Assembly: GCA_019623805.1 (NCBI GenBank)
Contig: CP053680.1
Coordinates: 3,822,001-3,886,000 of the forward strand
Direction: 5' to 3'
Source of the DNA: Gammaproteobacteria bacterium (ex Lamellibrachia satsuma)
Lineage (GTDB): Bacteria; Pseudomonadota; Gammaproteobacteria; Chromatiales; Chromatiaceae
Length of the DNA stretch: 64,000 nucleotides
The notes beneath the pieces are model-generated. The model was not told the origin of the DNA, did not search any database, and saw nothing but the letters and a program-made list of their open reading frames with translations. Position numbers and translations under genes: made by a program. Shown here piece by piece: positions 34,521 through 44,226 of the stretch (the first letter of the stretch is position 1; each line of letters starts with the position of its first letter).

Positions 34521-37500
34521 TTAACGCTCGATGGTGTAGAAAATATCCACTCCCTGTGAACGGCCGGTTTCCGTCTGAATCTGTAGTTTGTCTGTGAGGT
34601 CGTAGCGCAGTCGCAGCTTGGTCTCGCGCGTGGCGAGTTCGTTGACGTATTGCACATACAGGCGTGGCGATAGATAGGTGCCTGCCACCACAGAGGCCTC
34701 GGCCAGGCTGCTGCCCGCTTCTATTCGTAGCTCTTCCAATCCCAACTGACGGCCGGCTTCGGTGGCGAGGCTGCCCACACCCGCAGCCTGTAGTGCCGCG
34801 ACTACGCTTACATCTCCACTGGATTCTCCCGGCGGATGCCCGGTGAGAAGATAGGAGACGATTTCGCTCTGGGTCATGGTTGGGGTGGAGTAGAGTGAAA
34901 GCTTGGGCGTCTTCAGGGTGCCGCTTACCCGCAAGCCGGCGGTTACCTCTCCAGCTTCGCGTACTGCTTGAACGTCCAGGCCCGGATTGTCCACAGGGCT
35001 GTCGGCGAACAGGGCGTAACCGCGTTCTATTTTGAGATCCTGTCCATAGGCGCGATAGGTGCCGTCCGTCACACCCACTCTGCCGCGGCCTATGACCGGT
35101 CTGCCCGGTTCATCGATCAGCAGCAGGTTGCCGGTGAGATCAGCACGCAGGCCAAAACCCTCGAAACTGACCCTGTCGCCGAAGATGATGCGCAGCTTGG
35201 AGTGAAAGTTTGGATCATTCTGCTCGTGCTGTGGCGCGTCACGACCCACAATCACCAGGTCCGGCGTGTCGGATACCGTGGAGGCGGGCAGCTCCCTTGG
35301 TCGGATACGACCGTAGGGGATGTGAATCTCGCCGTCAAGTTCAGAGCGTTTGCTGGTGTGCAGGATCAGCAGATCCGGTGATACGTGCATCTCCGCTTCC
35401 GGAATGTTTACCGCTACCCAATCCTTTCCCTGTATCTTGAGGCGGGTGGGATAACCTTCTGCCGGTTTGACGAGAGTCTCGCCCTCCAGCGTCAGGGTGC
35501 CGCCGCCGGAACTGACTTTACCCTGCAGTACCAGTCGGTCCAGCGTTGGGGCATTTATGTTCATGCCAATATCGCGCAGCTCCAACCCCAGTTCAGGGAT
35601 GTCCAGGGCACCCTCCTTCAGCTCTGCTTTTCCCTTGATTTCTGGTTTGCCCAAAAGGCCGGACAGGACGAAATCCACATCGATGAACCCCGCCACATTT
35701 TGTAATTGCGGCGCTGCCACTGAGGCCAGACCCAGGTCGTTGATGCGTGCCTTCAGGTGACCCGTCAGGGGCTGCCTGTCCGGATCCAGGTCTGCGGTAT
35801 TCACCCCCGGCAGACGTATCTCCCCGTCGATCTCTCCCAGATCGGCCAGAGGTATAGTGATTTCAGCATGGGCACCCTTGGCGTCCAGCTTCCCCTGTAG
35901 ATTGCCACCGGAGAAATCCACTCGGCGGGGTTCACCATTCAGTTCGAAAACCAGCTCTCCCCTGGGTAGTTTGATATCGGCACGGCCGAGGATTGTCCCC
36001 TCGGGATCGGTGTGAAAGTCTGCTGCCAGGTCGCTGTGCCCCGTGAGTGCCAGCTCCGCTGGCATCCACTGCTGGAAGAAGGTTAGGGGAAAGGCCGGTG
36101 CGTCCAGTTTTGCCTTCCAGCCATGCTCCGCATTCCCGTCGAAGTCAGCGCACAGGCGTCCTTCACCGGCAGCCAGACACAGCTCCTGCACCCGTTGGGT
36201 TTTGGGTGACAGAGAAAAAGCGGTGGGGCGATCCAGATCCCAACGGCCGATTTCGGGCAGCGTGAGGGCCAGTGTCTGCAGATGTCCGCTCCAGCTGTCG
36301 TTTTCATCCAGCCCGGCATCAATAGTCAGTTGCGCTGCCGGTGCCTGCTGACTGTCCAGATTAAGCTCGATGCGGTGTGCGGTGCGTGCGCCTTTGGCAC
36401 TCAGTGACAATTGTTGCCACTGCAAGGTGCCCGACTTCAGGCCTTGGGCCGCCAGGTCCAGCTCCACTTGCTGGTTGCGACTCAGATCCAGCGCCGCCTG
36501 TACCTGAAGTTCAGCCACCTCATATGCCTCGAAACCGATAGCCTTGCCGCCGATGTCGGCGTGAATTTGCGGTGTCTCCCGGCTACCGCTCAGGCGGCCT
36601 TCGCCCTGGAGGGAGCCACTCAGGCCGGGCCACAGACTGGCCAGGTCATCAGCCTGCAGGCTCCACTCCAGGTTCAGTACGTCACCGGCCGTACCATCGA
36701 TGTGGGCCACGCTGTTGCCGGAGGTCAGCGCCAGACTGTCTATTTGTAACGTCTCAGCGGCGAGTTTCAGGTCGCCTTTGGCTTTGATCGGATAGCCACG
36801 CAGCTCACCATCCAGCCGTGCCAGTTTCATTTCAACCTGGGGGCCGTCTTCCAACAGCTGGCCTCGGCTAGTCAGATCCAGCGCCAGCTTGCCGGGAAAG
36901 TCAGGATGGAACTGTCCGGGATTGATACCGGCGCCTGTAAGATTTAGATCCCAGGCTGGCTGTGGTGTCCAGTCCGCCCGGCCGGAAGCGTCGATCTCTC
37001 CTTCGGGCAGGAGGATGTGCAGCGCCTCAAAGTCCAGGCCATCGGTATTGCCATTGCCGGATGCCTCCAGCGCGAGTGCCGGCTGATCCGGGATGAGCGC
37101 ATCCAGGCTGAGTTGGTAGTGGTAGTCCGTTGGCTGACCGTCGACTTTCAATCGGCCCTGATTGCTGCGTACCTGGATTGTCTCCCCAGCCAGAGGCCAG
37201 CGCAGGTTGCTCCAGGAGAGGTCGGCATCGAACACGCCTTGAGCATCGTCGGCAAAGTATCGTCCACGTCCTTCAATCCTGGCGCCTGCGGGGGTGGTGA
37301 TTTGCAGGTGCTTGGCAACCAGACTGCCCGCTTCATAGGTGATGGCAAGCGCCGTGTTCAGTTCCCCCAGGGAGTGCTCGGTCAGCTTTAGATTGCCGTC
37401 AGCTTTGGCCATCTCAGGGCTACCGGTTGTCTGTAGCCGTCCGCTGATTCTGGCAGGAAAGTCAGCGACGAAGGCACCGAGATCCGTGTCATTCAGCGCA

Positions 37501-38282
37501 AGTTTGGCATCCCAGCGGGGTGCTGTTTCCAGCTCGTACAGAGTGGCGTTCAGATTTGTGGACAGGGGGGGGGAGAAGGTCTGCTCAAGTTTGAGTTCGG
37601 TCAGGTTGCCGGCGAAGCGGCCCTGTCCTGACAGTCCGGGACCCTCCGGCAGCTGATAACGCCACTGCAACTGCAATTCCAGGGGCAGTGTTGGAATCAG
37701 GCGTACATTTCCGTTGACCTCCACTTGAGCGCCAAGGGCAGTGGCTTCCAGGTGATTGATTTTCAGTGTTTCACCGGAAGTTTGGCCAGCCAGGCTGATC
37801 TGTTCGATGATGACAGGTTCGGCAGCCGTGGGCTGGATGAGATGGAAGTCGGTTACCTCTACCGATTTCAACACCAGCTCAAGGGGTAGGGCGAGGCCGG
37901 GAAATGGCTCGGCTGGGGTGTTGTCTGACGCTGTTTGCGGCAATGTCAGACGGCTCTGGTTCAGTGCCAGGGAGAGGATCTGCAGGCGTCGCTGCAACAG
38001 GGCGACGGGCTGCCAATCCAGATTCAGATGGCTGATCTCCAGCAATAGATCGCCATCACGATAGCTGAGTCCTGTAAGGTACAGCGGGCCGGTGAGGCGT
38101 CCCTTGAGACTGACTGCCTGCAGCTCACCCGGTGCCAGATCCCTGGCCAGATCGAACAGCCAACGGGTGCCGCTTTCGCTGTGTGCAACAAAGCCCAGTC
38201 CCAGGATGAGGCAGACGGAGGCCAGCAGAATGGTGTTGATCAGGGTTGCCAGACTGCGCAGAATGAGGAGGCGCCAGCTCAT
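34521..38282 (-). CDS. tamB: Translocation and assembly module protein TamB
   Basis: 1253-residue inner-membrane-anchored periplasmic protein. A single N-terminal helix (about 10-32) precedes a long beta-helical groove and the C-terminal TamB (DUF490) domain with VSYLLTGHPPGE and a final RLRYDLTDKLQIQTETG strand. It works with TamA in outer-membrane protein assembly and phospholipid transport. Its start overlaps the tamA stop in ATGA (38279-38282). Confidence 0.95.
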   Translation of the reverse strand: MSWRLLILRSLATLINTILLASVCLILGLGFVAHSESGTRWLFDLARDLAPGELQAVSLKGRLTGPLYLTGLSYRDGDLLLEISHLNLDWQPVALLQRRLQILSLALNQSRLTLPQTASDNTPAEPFPGLALPLELVLKSVEVTDFHLIQPTAAEPVIIEQISLAGQTSGETLKINHLEATALGAQVEVNGNVRLIPTLPLELQLQWRYQLPEGPGLSGQGRFAGNLTELKLEQTFSPPLSTNLNATLYELETAPRWDAKLALNDTDLGAFVADFPARISGRLQTTGSPEMAKADGNLKLTEHSLGELNTALAITYEAGSLVAKHLQITTPAGARIEGRGRYFADDAQGVFDADLSWSNLRWPLAGETIQVRSNQGRLKVDGQPTDYHYQLSLDALIPDQPALALEASGNGNTDGLDFEALHILLPEGEIDASGRADWTPQPAWDLNLTGAGINPGQFHPDFPGKLALDLTSRGQLLEDGPQVEMKLARLDGELRGYPIKAKGDLKLAAETLQIDSLALTSGNSVAHIDGTAGDVLNLEWSLQADDLASLWPGLSGSLQGEGRLSGSRETPQIHADIGGKAIGFEAYEVAELQVQAALDLSRNQQVELDLAAQGLKSGTLQWQQLSLSAKGARTAHRIELNLDSQQAPAAQLTIDAGLDENDSWSGHLQTLALTLPEIGRWDLDRPTAFSLSPKTQRVQELCLAAGEGRLCADFDGNAEHGWKAKLDAPAFPLTFFQQWMPAELALTGHSDLAADFHTDPEGTILGRADIKLPRGELVFELNGEPRRVDFSGGNLQGKLDAKGAHAEITIPLADLGEIDGEIRLPGVNTADLDPDRQPLTGHLKARINDLGLASVAAPQLQNVAGFIDVDFVLSGLLGKPEIKGKAELKEGALDIPELGLELRDIGMNINAPTLDRLVLQGKVSSGGGTLTLEGETLVKPAEGYPTRLKIQGKDWVAVNIPEAEMHVSPDLLILHTSKRSELDGEIHIPYGRIRPRELPASTVSDTPDLVIVGRDAPQHEQNDPNFHSKLRIIFGDRVSFEGFGLRADLTGNLLLIDEPGRPVIGRGRVGVTDGTYRAYGQDLKIERGYALFADSPVDNPGLDVQAVREAGEVTAGLRVSGTLKTPKLSLYSTPTMTQSEIVSYLLTGHPPGESSGDVSVVAALQAAGVGSLATEAGRQLGLEELRIEAGSSLAEASVVAGTYLSPRLYVQYVNELATRETKLRLRYDLTDKLQIQTETGRSQGVDIFYTIER

Positions 38283-40003
38283 AACTCGGGACCGATAACG
38301 ATGTGCAGACGCACTGAGGGTTCATCCTGGCTCAGGGCGCTGGCCAGATCCACCCGAATGGGTCCCACCGGTGAGTGCCAGCGCACACCGAAACCGACGC
38401 TGTATTCGATGTCGGCAGCGTAATCCGGGTCGAAGGCGTTGCCTGCATCGGCGAACACGGCGGCACTCCACTTTTCCGCAAGCAAACGTTCCAACTCGAT
38501 ACTGCCCACCGCCAGAAAACGTCCGCCGATAACCGCACCGGTCGAGTCCTGAGGGCCGATCTCCTCCCACCCAAAACCGCGCACACTGTTGTCTCCGCCG
38601 GCGAAGAAACGTTTGGAAGCGGGCAGTTCCATCAGACTTTGCGTCAGGGTGGCTCCCAGTTCCATTCGGGTGAGGATACGCCAGTTGCCGTCGCCGAGGC
38701 CACGGATGAGCTTGTTGTTGGTATGAACCTGGAGGTAGCTGGTACTGGAGAGCAGTTGCTCGGCGGCTCCCTCGAAACGCAGGTTGACCCTATGGCCGCG
38801 CTGAATGTAGTAGAGACTGTCACTGCGCAGCTGCGACCAGCTCACGTAAGGCACCAGCAGTAAGGCGTTGTCGTCCTGCGCACCCACCTCAAAGTCTTCG
38901 TAGGAGTAGTCAATGCCTATGGTGCGCCGCCAGTGATTCTCCAGACCCACTGAACGGGCGCTATTGAGCAGCAGTCGTTCACCGCGGCGGGCATCGGTGT
39001 CGAAACGGTCTCCCTGGGCCGAGAATGAGAGGGAGTCCCTGGACGGGCGCTCCAGTGGGATGGTGTATTCTGTCTTTAACGAGCTGTGAGGTGCGGACAG
39101 GCGCAGTTCGCTGAGCATGCGATGGCCGTTACGGCCGAGTAGACGACGCTTCCAGTCCAGGGTGACGCGTGGCCCTGTGTCGGTGGTGAAGCCGAGTCCG
39201 ATCCGGTAACGGTTTGGTTTGTTGGGCGTCAGTACCACTTCGGTGGGCACCCGGTCTTCCACAGCCTCATCACGCAGAGTGCGGACCTCCACGTGGCTGA
39301 AGTACTCGCTATCGATAAGGTTGGACTGCAGTGTCAGCAACTGTTCGTGGCTGAACGGGTCGCCGGGACCGAAGCGCAGGTAGCGTGCAAGAAACTCGGG
39401 ATTCAGTATGTCCTGAACGAAGCGCACCTCGTCAAACCGGTAGCGCGGGCCGCTCTCCAGTTCCAGGCGGATCTCAGCCTGGTACCTGTCCAGGTCCACC
39501 CGTACTTCATGGATGCTGTAGCTGGCATCGAGATATCCGGCCTCTATGGCGCCGGATAGCAGTTGCTGCTTAAGGATCTTGTAGCGGGTCTGATCCAGAA
39601 AGTCGTTTTCGTACAGGTCGAGTCCCATGACAAACAGGGTATCCCCCCTGCCTGGACCGGTGACATTGAACTCGACTTTTGCCAGTTTTATCCGGGGGCC
39701 GGGCTGGATTTGGTAGAGGGCTTGAAAACCTGCCTCATTCTGTTCAAGTTTGGATTCAATTTTGGGTTTGAAGTGGCCGAAGGGTTGCAGCGCCCGACGA
39801 ATCTCTGCCGGTGCCTCCCTGTGTAGCAGACGCAACCGACCCTCGGTCAGCCTCTTCCGTGTCTTCTCCTGCTCCAGGGAGAGGAAAGCACGCACATTAG
39901 CCTCCTGCTCGCCGTCCAGGCCTTCTATCTGCACCGCTATGTCCAAAGCATGCGCGGCAGCAGTGGCCAGCAGCAGGCAGGTGACTACAACAAATCGCCG
40001 CAT
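38279..40003 (-). CDS. tamA: Outer-membrane assembly protein TamA
   Basis: 574-residue Omp85-family protein. Signal peptide to about 20 (AAAHA), three POTRA-type domains (to about 270) and a 16-strand barrel with the lid-lock text RGFGWEEIGP (conserved RGF) and terminal strand RLHIVIGPEL. Start at ATG 40003 is preferred over TTG 40021 (six codons upstream) because the signal peptide begins MRRFVV. Forms an operon with tamB. Confidence 0.94.
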   Translation of the reverse strand: MRRFVVVTCLLLATAAAHALDIAVQIEGLDGEQEANVRAFLSLEQEKTRKRLTEGRLRLLHREAPAEIRRALQPFGHFKPKIESKLEQNEAGFQALYQIQPGPRIKLAKVEFNVTGPGRGDTLFVMGLDLYENDFLDQTRYKILKQQLLSGAIEAGYLDASYSIHEVRVDLDRYQAEIRLELESGPRYRFDEVRFVQDILNPEFLARYLRFGPGDPFSHEQLLTLQSNLIDSEYFSHVEVRTLRDEAVEDRVPTEVVLTPNKPNRYRIGLGFTTDTGPRVTLDWKRRLLGRNGHRMLSELRLSAPHSSLKTEYTIPLERPSRDSLSFSAQGDRFDTDARRGERLLLNSARSVGLENHWRRTIGIDYSYEDFEVGAQDDNALLLVPYVSWSQLRSDSLYYIQRGHRVNLRFEGAAEQLLSSTSYLQVHTNNKLIRGLGDGNWRILTRMELGATLTQSLMELPASKRFFAGGDNSVRGFGWEEIGPQDSTGAVIGGRFLAVGSIELERLLAEKWSAAVFADAGNAFDPDYAADIEYSVGFGVRWHSPVGPIRVDLASALSQDEPSVRLHIVIGPEL

Positions 40004-40221
40004 CGGCTTCCATATGAGCAAATATCAGTAACCCATGACTCGGTTATCCAAAATTACGATGTATAGATTTTGATGGTATCAAACCGGCCTGATTATGCGT
40101 CAGTATAACCGATGGCAGGCTCGGATAGAGGGACTGGAACGGGTCAATGCAACGGGAAGGCATGCAACGGGTAGCGTGGCTACTTGTCGAAAGCTGTCTG
40201 CTTGCTGCGGGGTAGGATCTT

Positions 40222-40247
40222 GTCGGGTTACGCTGTGCTAACCCGAC
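40222..40247. repeat. REP-like hairpin GTCGGGTTA ... TAACCCGAC
   Basis: Perfect 9-bp arms around the 8-base loop CGCTGTGC, followed by CTACG. This sequence type is a familiar dispersed palindrome in proteobacterial genomes. It lies downstream of the DUF3943 gene and upstream of tamA in an otherwise featureless gap of 277 bases (40004-40280), and may stabilise or end the DUF3943 transcript. Confidence 0.6.
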
Positions 40248-40280
40248 CTACGAAAATAAATCTGTTATCTTTCTACCTTT

Positions 40281-41180
40281 TTAGCGCCAGTTTAGGTTCA
40301 TCTCAAGACCGAGATAATCACCTACCACGCGTTCAGTGTGGTAGGGCGAGTCACTCCATGCTTCGGGTTCTGAGTTGGTGTAGTAATTTTCTCTGACAAA
40401 GGATCGAAATTTCAGGTCAGATTCCACATCACTACTAAACCAGCCATCCACTATGCTGTTAGCGGCTCCCAGTGGGTCTGTGAGTACCAGGAGGGTTTTG
40501 TCACCGAAACTGTAGTGGCGCTGTGCCTTGATATTGGTACGTACACCTTCCACGTAGTAGCCGAGCATACTGCCGATCACGGGCGTAAAGATCAGATCCT
40601 GTATCGAGACCGGTTCAAAAAGGGCTTCGAGTCCGAATTCATACATTGAGGAGAAGGCGACGGATGCCCAAAATGAACTCATCTCGTCATAACCACGCTC
40701 CCGTGCACGGGTATAGTAGGCCATCCCCCAATAGGGATGCAGGATGTAGTTGATCCACCAGTGGTCCCCATCCCAGATTGGGTTTGTGACGTTATCCCAC
40801 CACTTGGAGAAGCTGTAGTTGCTTTTGTCCTCGTCGCTCCACTGGGAGATGCTTTCCGGCATTACGTAGAGCACGGCGATGGCTGTTGCCTGGTAGCCTA
40901 TGAAGTAGAATGCATCCCGTTTGATTCCATCCCAGTCAGCAGGGCTGTCGTCGTCCAGTTCCCTGCCAAAGCCGTAGGGACGGTCATTGAGTGATAACGG
41001 CTGTTCGGTCCCTTCAGCAGCCTTGGTCAGCCAGGATTCCTCGTTCAGCGTTGCGGCAAGATACTGCATTTCGTAGCTGGTTTCATAAAACGAGACTGGG
41101 GTGCTGGGGAGCCAACTGTTCGCCTGGGCAGCTGATGAGAGCAGCAATCCCATAAGGCAACTTGAAAGCGCTTTTATCAT
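40281..41180 (-). CDS. DUF3943 envelope protein
   Basis: 299 residues with a signal peptide (to about 20, SSAAQA). Tryptophan/tyrosine-rich core matches DUF3943: NPIWDGDHWWINYILHPYWG (about 135-154), then FWASVAFSSMYEFGLEALFE and PVIGSMLGYYVEG. The pattern of short hydrophobic helices suggests association with the outer membrane. Function unknown. Intact frame, monocistronic. Confidence 0.88.
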   Translation of the reverse strand: MIKALSSCLMGLLLSSAAQANSWLPSTPVSFYETSYEMQYLAATLNEESWLTKAAEGTEQPLSLNDRPYGFGRELDDDSPADWDGIKRDAFYFIGYQATAIAVLYVMPESISQWSDEDKSNYSFSKWWDNVTNPIWDGDHWWINYILHPYWGMAYYTRARERGYDEMSSFWASVAFSSMYEFGLEALFEPVSIQDLIFTPVIGSMLGYYVEGVRTNIKAQRHYSFGDKTLLVLTDPLGAANSIVDGWFSSDVESDLKFRSFVRENYYTNSEPEAWSDSPYHTERVVGDYLGLEMNLNWR

Positions 41181-41240
41181 CCGAATTGCTTCCTAAGCGA
41201 CCGGCTGGATTCGGTGGGTTCCTGCCCGGTCATGTGTTCG

Positions 41241-41560
41241 TTAAGTCTCCCAACGCAGATCGACCAGTTCCTGGGCAAGCTCCATCAGACGCTTGGCGCA
41301 TTCCGGATCGGTTCGGGGTGGCACCTTGTAGCGCATCTCGCTGTATGCGTAATCCCTGAGACGGATACACGGACGCGGGGAATTCAGCATAAAGGGTTTG
41401 TGTCCCGCATTGCGCAGGGCGGGATTGTACCGGATCAGCGGCCAATATCCACTTGCAACTGCCGGATACTGCTGTTCCAGGCCCTGTCACAGGCCATAAC
41501 CCTGGGCGATTCAGGGTCTATACGCGAGAACTGGGAAATCAGCAGCCGGGATGGAGCTTG
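41241..41560 (-). pseudogene. nifJ: C-terminal remnant of pyruvate:ferredoxin (flavodoxin) oxidoreductase
   Basis: Only the last ~100 codons are recognisable: GYWPLIRYNPALRNAGHKPF, MLNSPRPCIRLRDYAYSEMR and a tail ending LAQELVDLRWET, as in NifJ C-termini. Upstream, VLAYRP-stop-IAQGYGL-stop-QGLEQQ shows two TGA codons (41511-41513 and 41487-41489); the first falls where family members have Cys. A further shift occurs before VLAYRP. The rest of the ~1200-residue gene is absent, and the TPR lipoprotein gene ends at 41583. Dead remnant. Confidence 0.8.
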
Positions 41561-41582
41561 CGGGATTCGGCGTACGGATGAG

Positions 41583-42509
41583 TTACTCCGGCTTTTTAAG
41601 TGACTTCAGGTTGTCGAGTACTTTCTGGGCGCGCTTGATCTTCTCTTTGGCCCGTGCATCACTTGGGTCCAGGTTCAGGGCCGCGTGCCAAGCCGCTTTG
41701 GCGCCTTCTATCTCGTCATCCCGGTAGAGTCGGTCACCAGCTTCCAGCAGGGTATCGACGTGACCTTTAAGTTTGGCTTCCAACTGCGAAAGCAATTTTT
41801 TAGCCTCACTATTTTTGGGGTCTTCTATTAATACCAGCCTGATCAGATAACGCGCTTCAAGCAGGATATTTTGCTTCAAAAAGCTTTTTGCCTGTGCAAT
41901 ACGCTGCTGATTGCGGGTGGTCCAAGCCATTTCGCGTGCCAGACGTGCTTCCTGTTTATGCGTCTCATTGGCAAGCTGCTCTTTCTCCTGCAGTTGTGTG
42001 AGCAGCCGTAGGTCGGTGACGTCATTGTGGATCGATTGAGCAAGGTTCAGACAGGTTATTGCCAGCTCCCGGTCTATTTTCGCATAACGCCAGCCACAGT
42101 CGGAGAGTTCTTTATGGCTGCGTTGCAGCCTGGTTTTTTTGTCCATTAGCCTGGAACGAAGATAGCCGTCGCCTGATTCCGAAAGGGAGAGCCTCTCCAT
42201 CAGCGGGAGCTCCCGCTGCATTCCATGGACCTCTGCAATCAGTAAACGATCTTGTAACTCATGTCGTAGTGCGCTCTTTTGTTGTTGCAGCTTATCGAGC
42301 GTGACCTGAAGGGCTGTGTTGTCATTTTCTTGCAGGATGGCAGTTTCGAGAAGGGCCACGGCCTCGCCCAAACGGCCATCCTGTGCCAGTGTTTGGGCGC
42401 TGGCAAGTGAGTCGTCGATTGGTATTGGCTTGGGCTGCTCCTCTTTTTTCAGGGGATTGAGTGCGCAACCGTTGATGAGCACCAGTGCCAGCAGAAGCAG
42501 CTGTTTCAT
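41583..42509 (-). CDS. TPR-containing lipoprotein
   Basis: 308 residues. Lipobox LINGC (Cys 15) anchors it to a membrane. The remainder is helical: Gln/Leu/Lys-rich coiled coil (about 60-220) and TPR-like units (ARYLIRLVLIEDPKNSEAKK; AKAAWHAALNLDPSDARAKE). Its start overlaps the stop of the class III cyclase in ATGA (42506-42509), so the two are translated together. It may be a periplasmic partner of the cyclase's sensor region. Confidence 0.82.
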   Translation of the reverse strand: MKQLLLLALVLINGCALNPLKKEEQPKPIPIDDSLASAQTLAQDGRLGEAVALLETAILQENDNTALQVTLDKLQQQKSALRHELQDRLLIAEVHGMQRELPLMERLSLSESGDGYLRSRLMDKKTRLQRSHKELSDCGWRYAKIDRELAITCLNLAQSIHNDVTDLRLLTQLQEKEQLANETHKQEARLAREMAWTTRNQQRIAQAKSFLKQNILLEARYLIRLVLIEDPKNSEAKKLLSQLEAKLKGHVDTLLEAGDRLYRDDEIEGAKAAWHAALNLDPSDARAKEKIKRAQKVLDNLKSLKKPE

Positions 42510-43942
42510 CCCCTTGTTCCATTGTCGAGGATAGTGCTGATGGCATTCATCAACCAGTGACCGAATTCGGAGGAGGGTGTGCCTGCGATGGAGGGTGTTA
42601 CCGGGTTTTTTCGTCCGCGTACCTGGATGGGTGCTTGTTCAGTCAGTTCAATCATCTCATCAATGTGGGGCTGTATGGCAGTTGTTTCGCTCATGATAAT
42701 ACCATCCGCCGGCGCCAGGGAGCAGAGCCGTGAGGCGAGGTTGACGGTGTCACCCACAACGGTGAACTCCAGACGCTCCGGGATGCCGATATTGCCCGCC
42801 AGCATGACTCCGCTGTTGATGCCGATACGAAAGTGGATCGGAGAAGCCACACGCTGACGATTGAGCTGCTTGACCAGTGCCTGAATCAGCCAGGCGCAGC
42901 GGATGGCGTGTTGGCCATGCTTCGGATCTGAATCCGGTACGCCGAACAGGATCATGGCACTGTCGCCGATGAACTTATCGACAAATCCATGACTGAGATT
43001 GGCCGCCTCGGCGATATAACCCAGATAGAGGTTCAGCATGGTTGCGACCTCGTCAGGTGGCAGATTCTCCGAAAATTCTGTAAAACCGACAATGTCGCAA
43101 AAGAGCACCGAGCCATCCACCTGTTGGTTCGGCAGACGGGGCTGAGCCAGATTGGAGAGAATCTTGTTTGCCACCACCGGTGAGACGTAGCGGGAGAGGG
43201 CTGCTTCAACCTGATCTTTCTCCAGCAGTCCCAAGGACATACGATCGAAGTGGGCGTAGACCTGGCCAATCTCGTCCCTGCGCCCCGCATCGATACTTTC
43301 GGCAAAGTCGGCACCAATTTTTTTTTCTCCTGCCTGTGCAAGCAGGGTGATAGGGCGTGAAAGTCGACGGCTCAGTGCGTATGAGAGCAGGGCGGCGATC
43401 AGGATCAGGCCCAAGGTGGCATAGGCGATGATACGGATAGTGGCGAGCTGATGACGGTCGAGAAATTCCCGGTCGAGAGTGATGATCGCCTGACCCGCGG
43501 TGGTGTCGCGGAAGCGGATTGGCGTGGTGAAGGTAATCACAGGATGGGAGATTCCGTCTTCATCGCGCCAGAACCATACTCGGGAGTTCTGTTCATCTGC
43601 ATCGTCCAGCTTTTCCGGCACGATTCCCGAGTCAGCGCGCAGGCCGCGCAAACCGATGATGGCAGCACCCACGATATCGCGACTTTGGGTCTGTCTGCTG
43701 ACCAACCCCTGGAGGTTGAATAGGTCGTCAGCGAGCAGAGGTTCACTCGAGGAGTGAGAGAGTTGCTCTACCAGTGCCGTGCCGAAGATCTCCACTTCCT
43801 GCATGTGGATGCGGTTCTGCTGGGTGATCAGAAACCAGCCCAGGGTGCCCATTACCAGTGAAATCAGGGTGCCGATGGCGATTGACCATTTGATGGCAAT
43901 AGGCACGGGAGCATTTCTGAAAAGTCGTCGTAACGTTTTCAT
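42506..43942 (-). CDS. Membrane-bound class III adenylate/guanylate cyclase
   Basis: 478 residues: helix (about 18-38), periplasmic sensor region to about 165, second helix (about 168-190), HAMP linker (SRPITLLAQAGEK) and a cyclase domain from about 265. The metal Asp pair is in FCDIVGF and FIGDSAM, and the purine-specifying Lys precedes FIGD; the transition-state-type VVGDTVNLASRL follows. The residues favour ATP, so cAMP is the likely product. Coupled by ATGA to a TPR lipoprotein. Confidence 0.9.
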   Translation of the reverse strand: MKTLRRLFRNAPVPIAIKWSIAIGTLISLVMGTLGWFLITQQNRIHMQEVEIFGTALVEQLSHSSSEPLLADDLFNLQGLVSRQTQSRDIVGAAIIGLRGLRADSGIVPEKLDDADEQNSRVWFWRDEDGISHPVITFTTPIRFRDTTAGQAIITLDREFLDRHQLATIRIIAYATLGLILIAALLSYALSRRLSRPITLLAQAGEKKIGADFAESIDAGRRDEIGQVYAHFDRMSLGLLEKDQVEAALSRYVSPVVANKILSNLAQPRLPNQQVDGSVLFCDIVGFTEFSENLPPDEVATMLNLYLGYIAEAANLSHGFVDKFIGDSAMILFGVPDSDPKHGQHAIRCAWLIQALVKQLNRQRVASPIHFRIGINSGVMLAGNIGIPERLEFTVVGDTVNLASRLCSLAPADGIIMSETTAIQPHIDEMIELTEQAPIQVRGRKNPVTPSIAGTPSSEFGHWLMNAISTILDNGTRG

Positions 43943-44226
43943 GGTAAATATGGGGGCCTACAGTGGCGGCACCAGTCCAGAGAGGTGGTTGGCGGTTATT
44001 TGTTATGGGAGGAACATAACCTAATAAGCGTAGCCAGTATGGAGCTGAAATGTGAAAATTCAATAACATTTTTTTGTCTGTTCGATGATCGGTAGTGCTA
44101 AATCTTAAGGTTTTAGCGAGTGATGCTATCCAGCTATGGCCAAAATCTGTATAATTACGCGCCTTTCCCGTCCCTTCCATTGAGCCTCCTCGGTGGATTT
44201 TCTCCCTGTTCGAGGTGCTGTTCCCC

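Noticed and set aside
41487..41513. Selenocysteine reading of TGA codons in the nifJ remnant (one at a conserved Cys position)
   Set aside because: A frameshift, a second TGA and loss of the rest of the gene show decay; no SECIS-type hairpin was identified.
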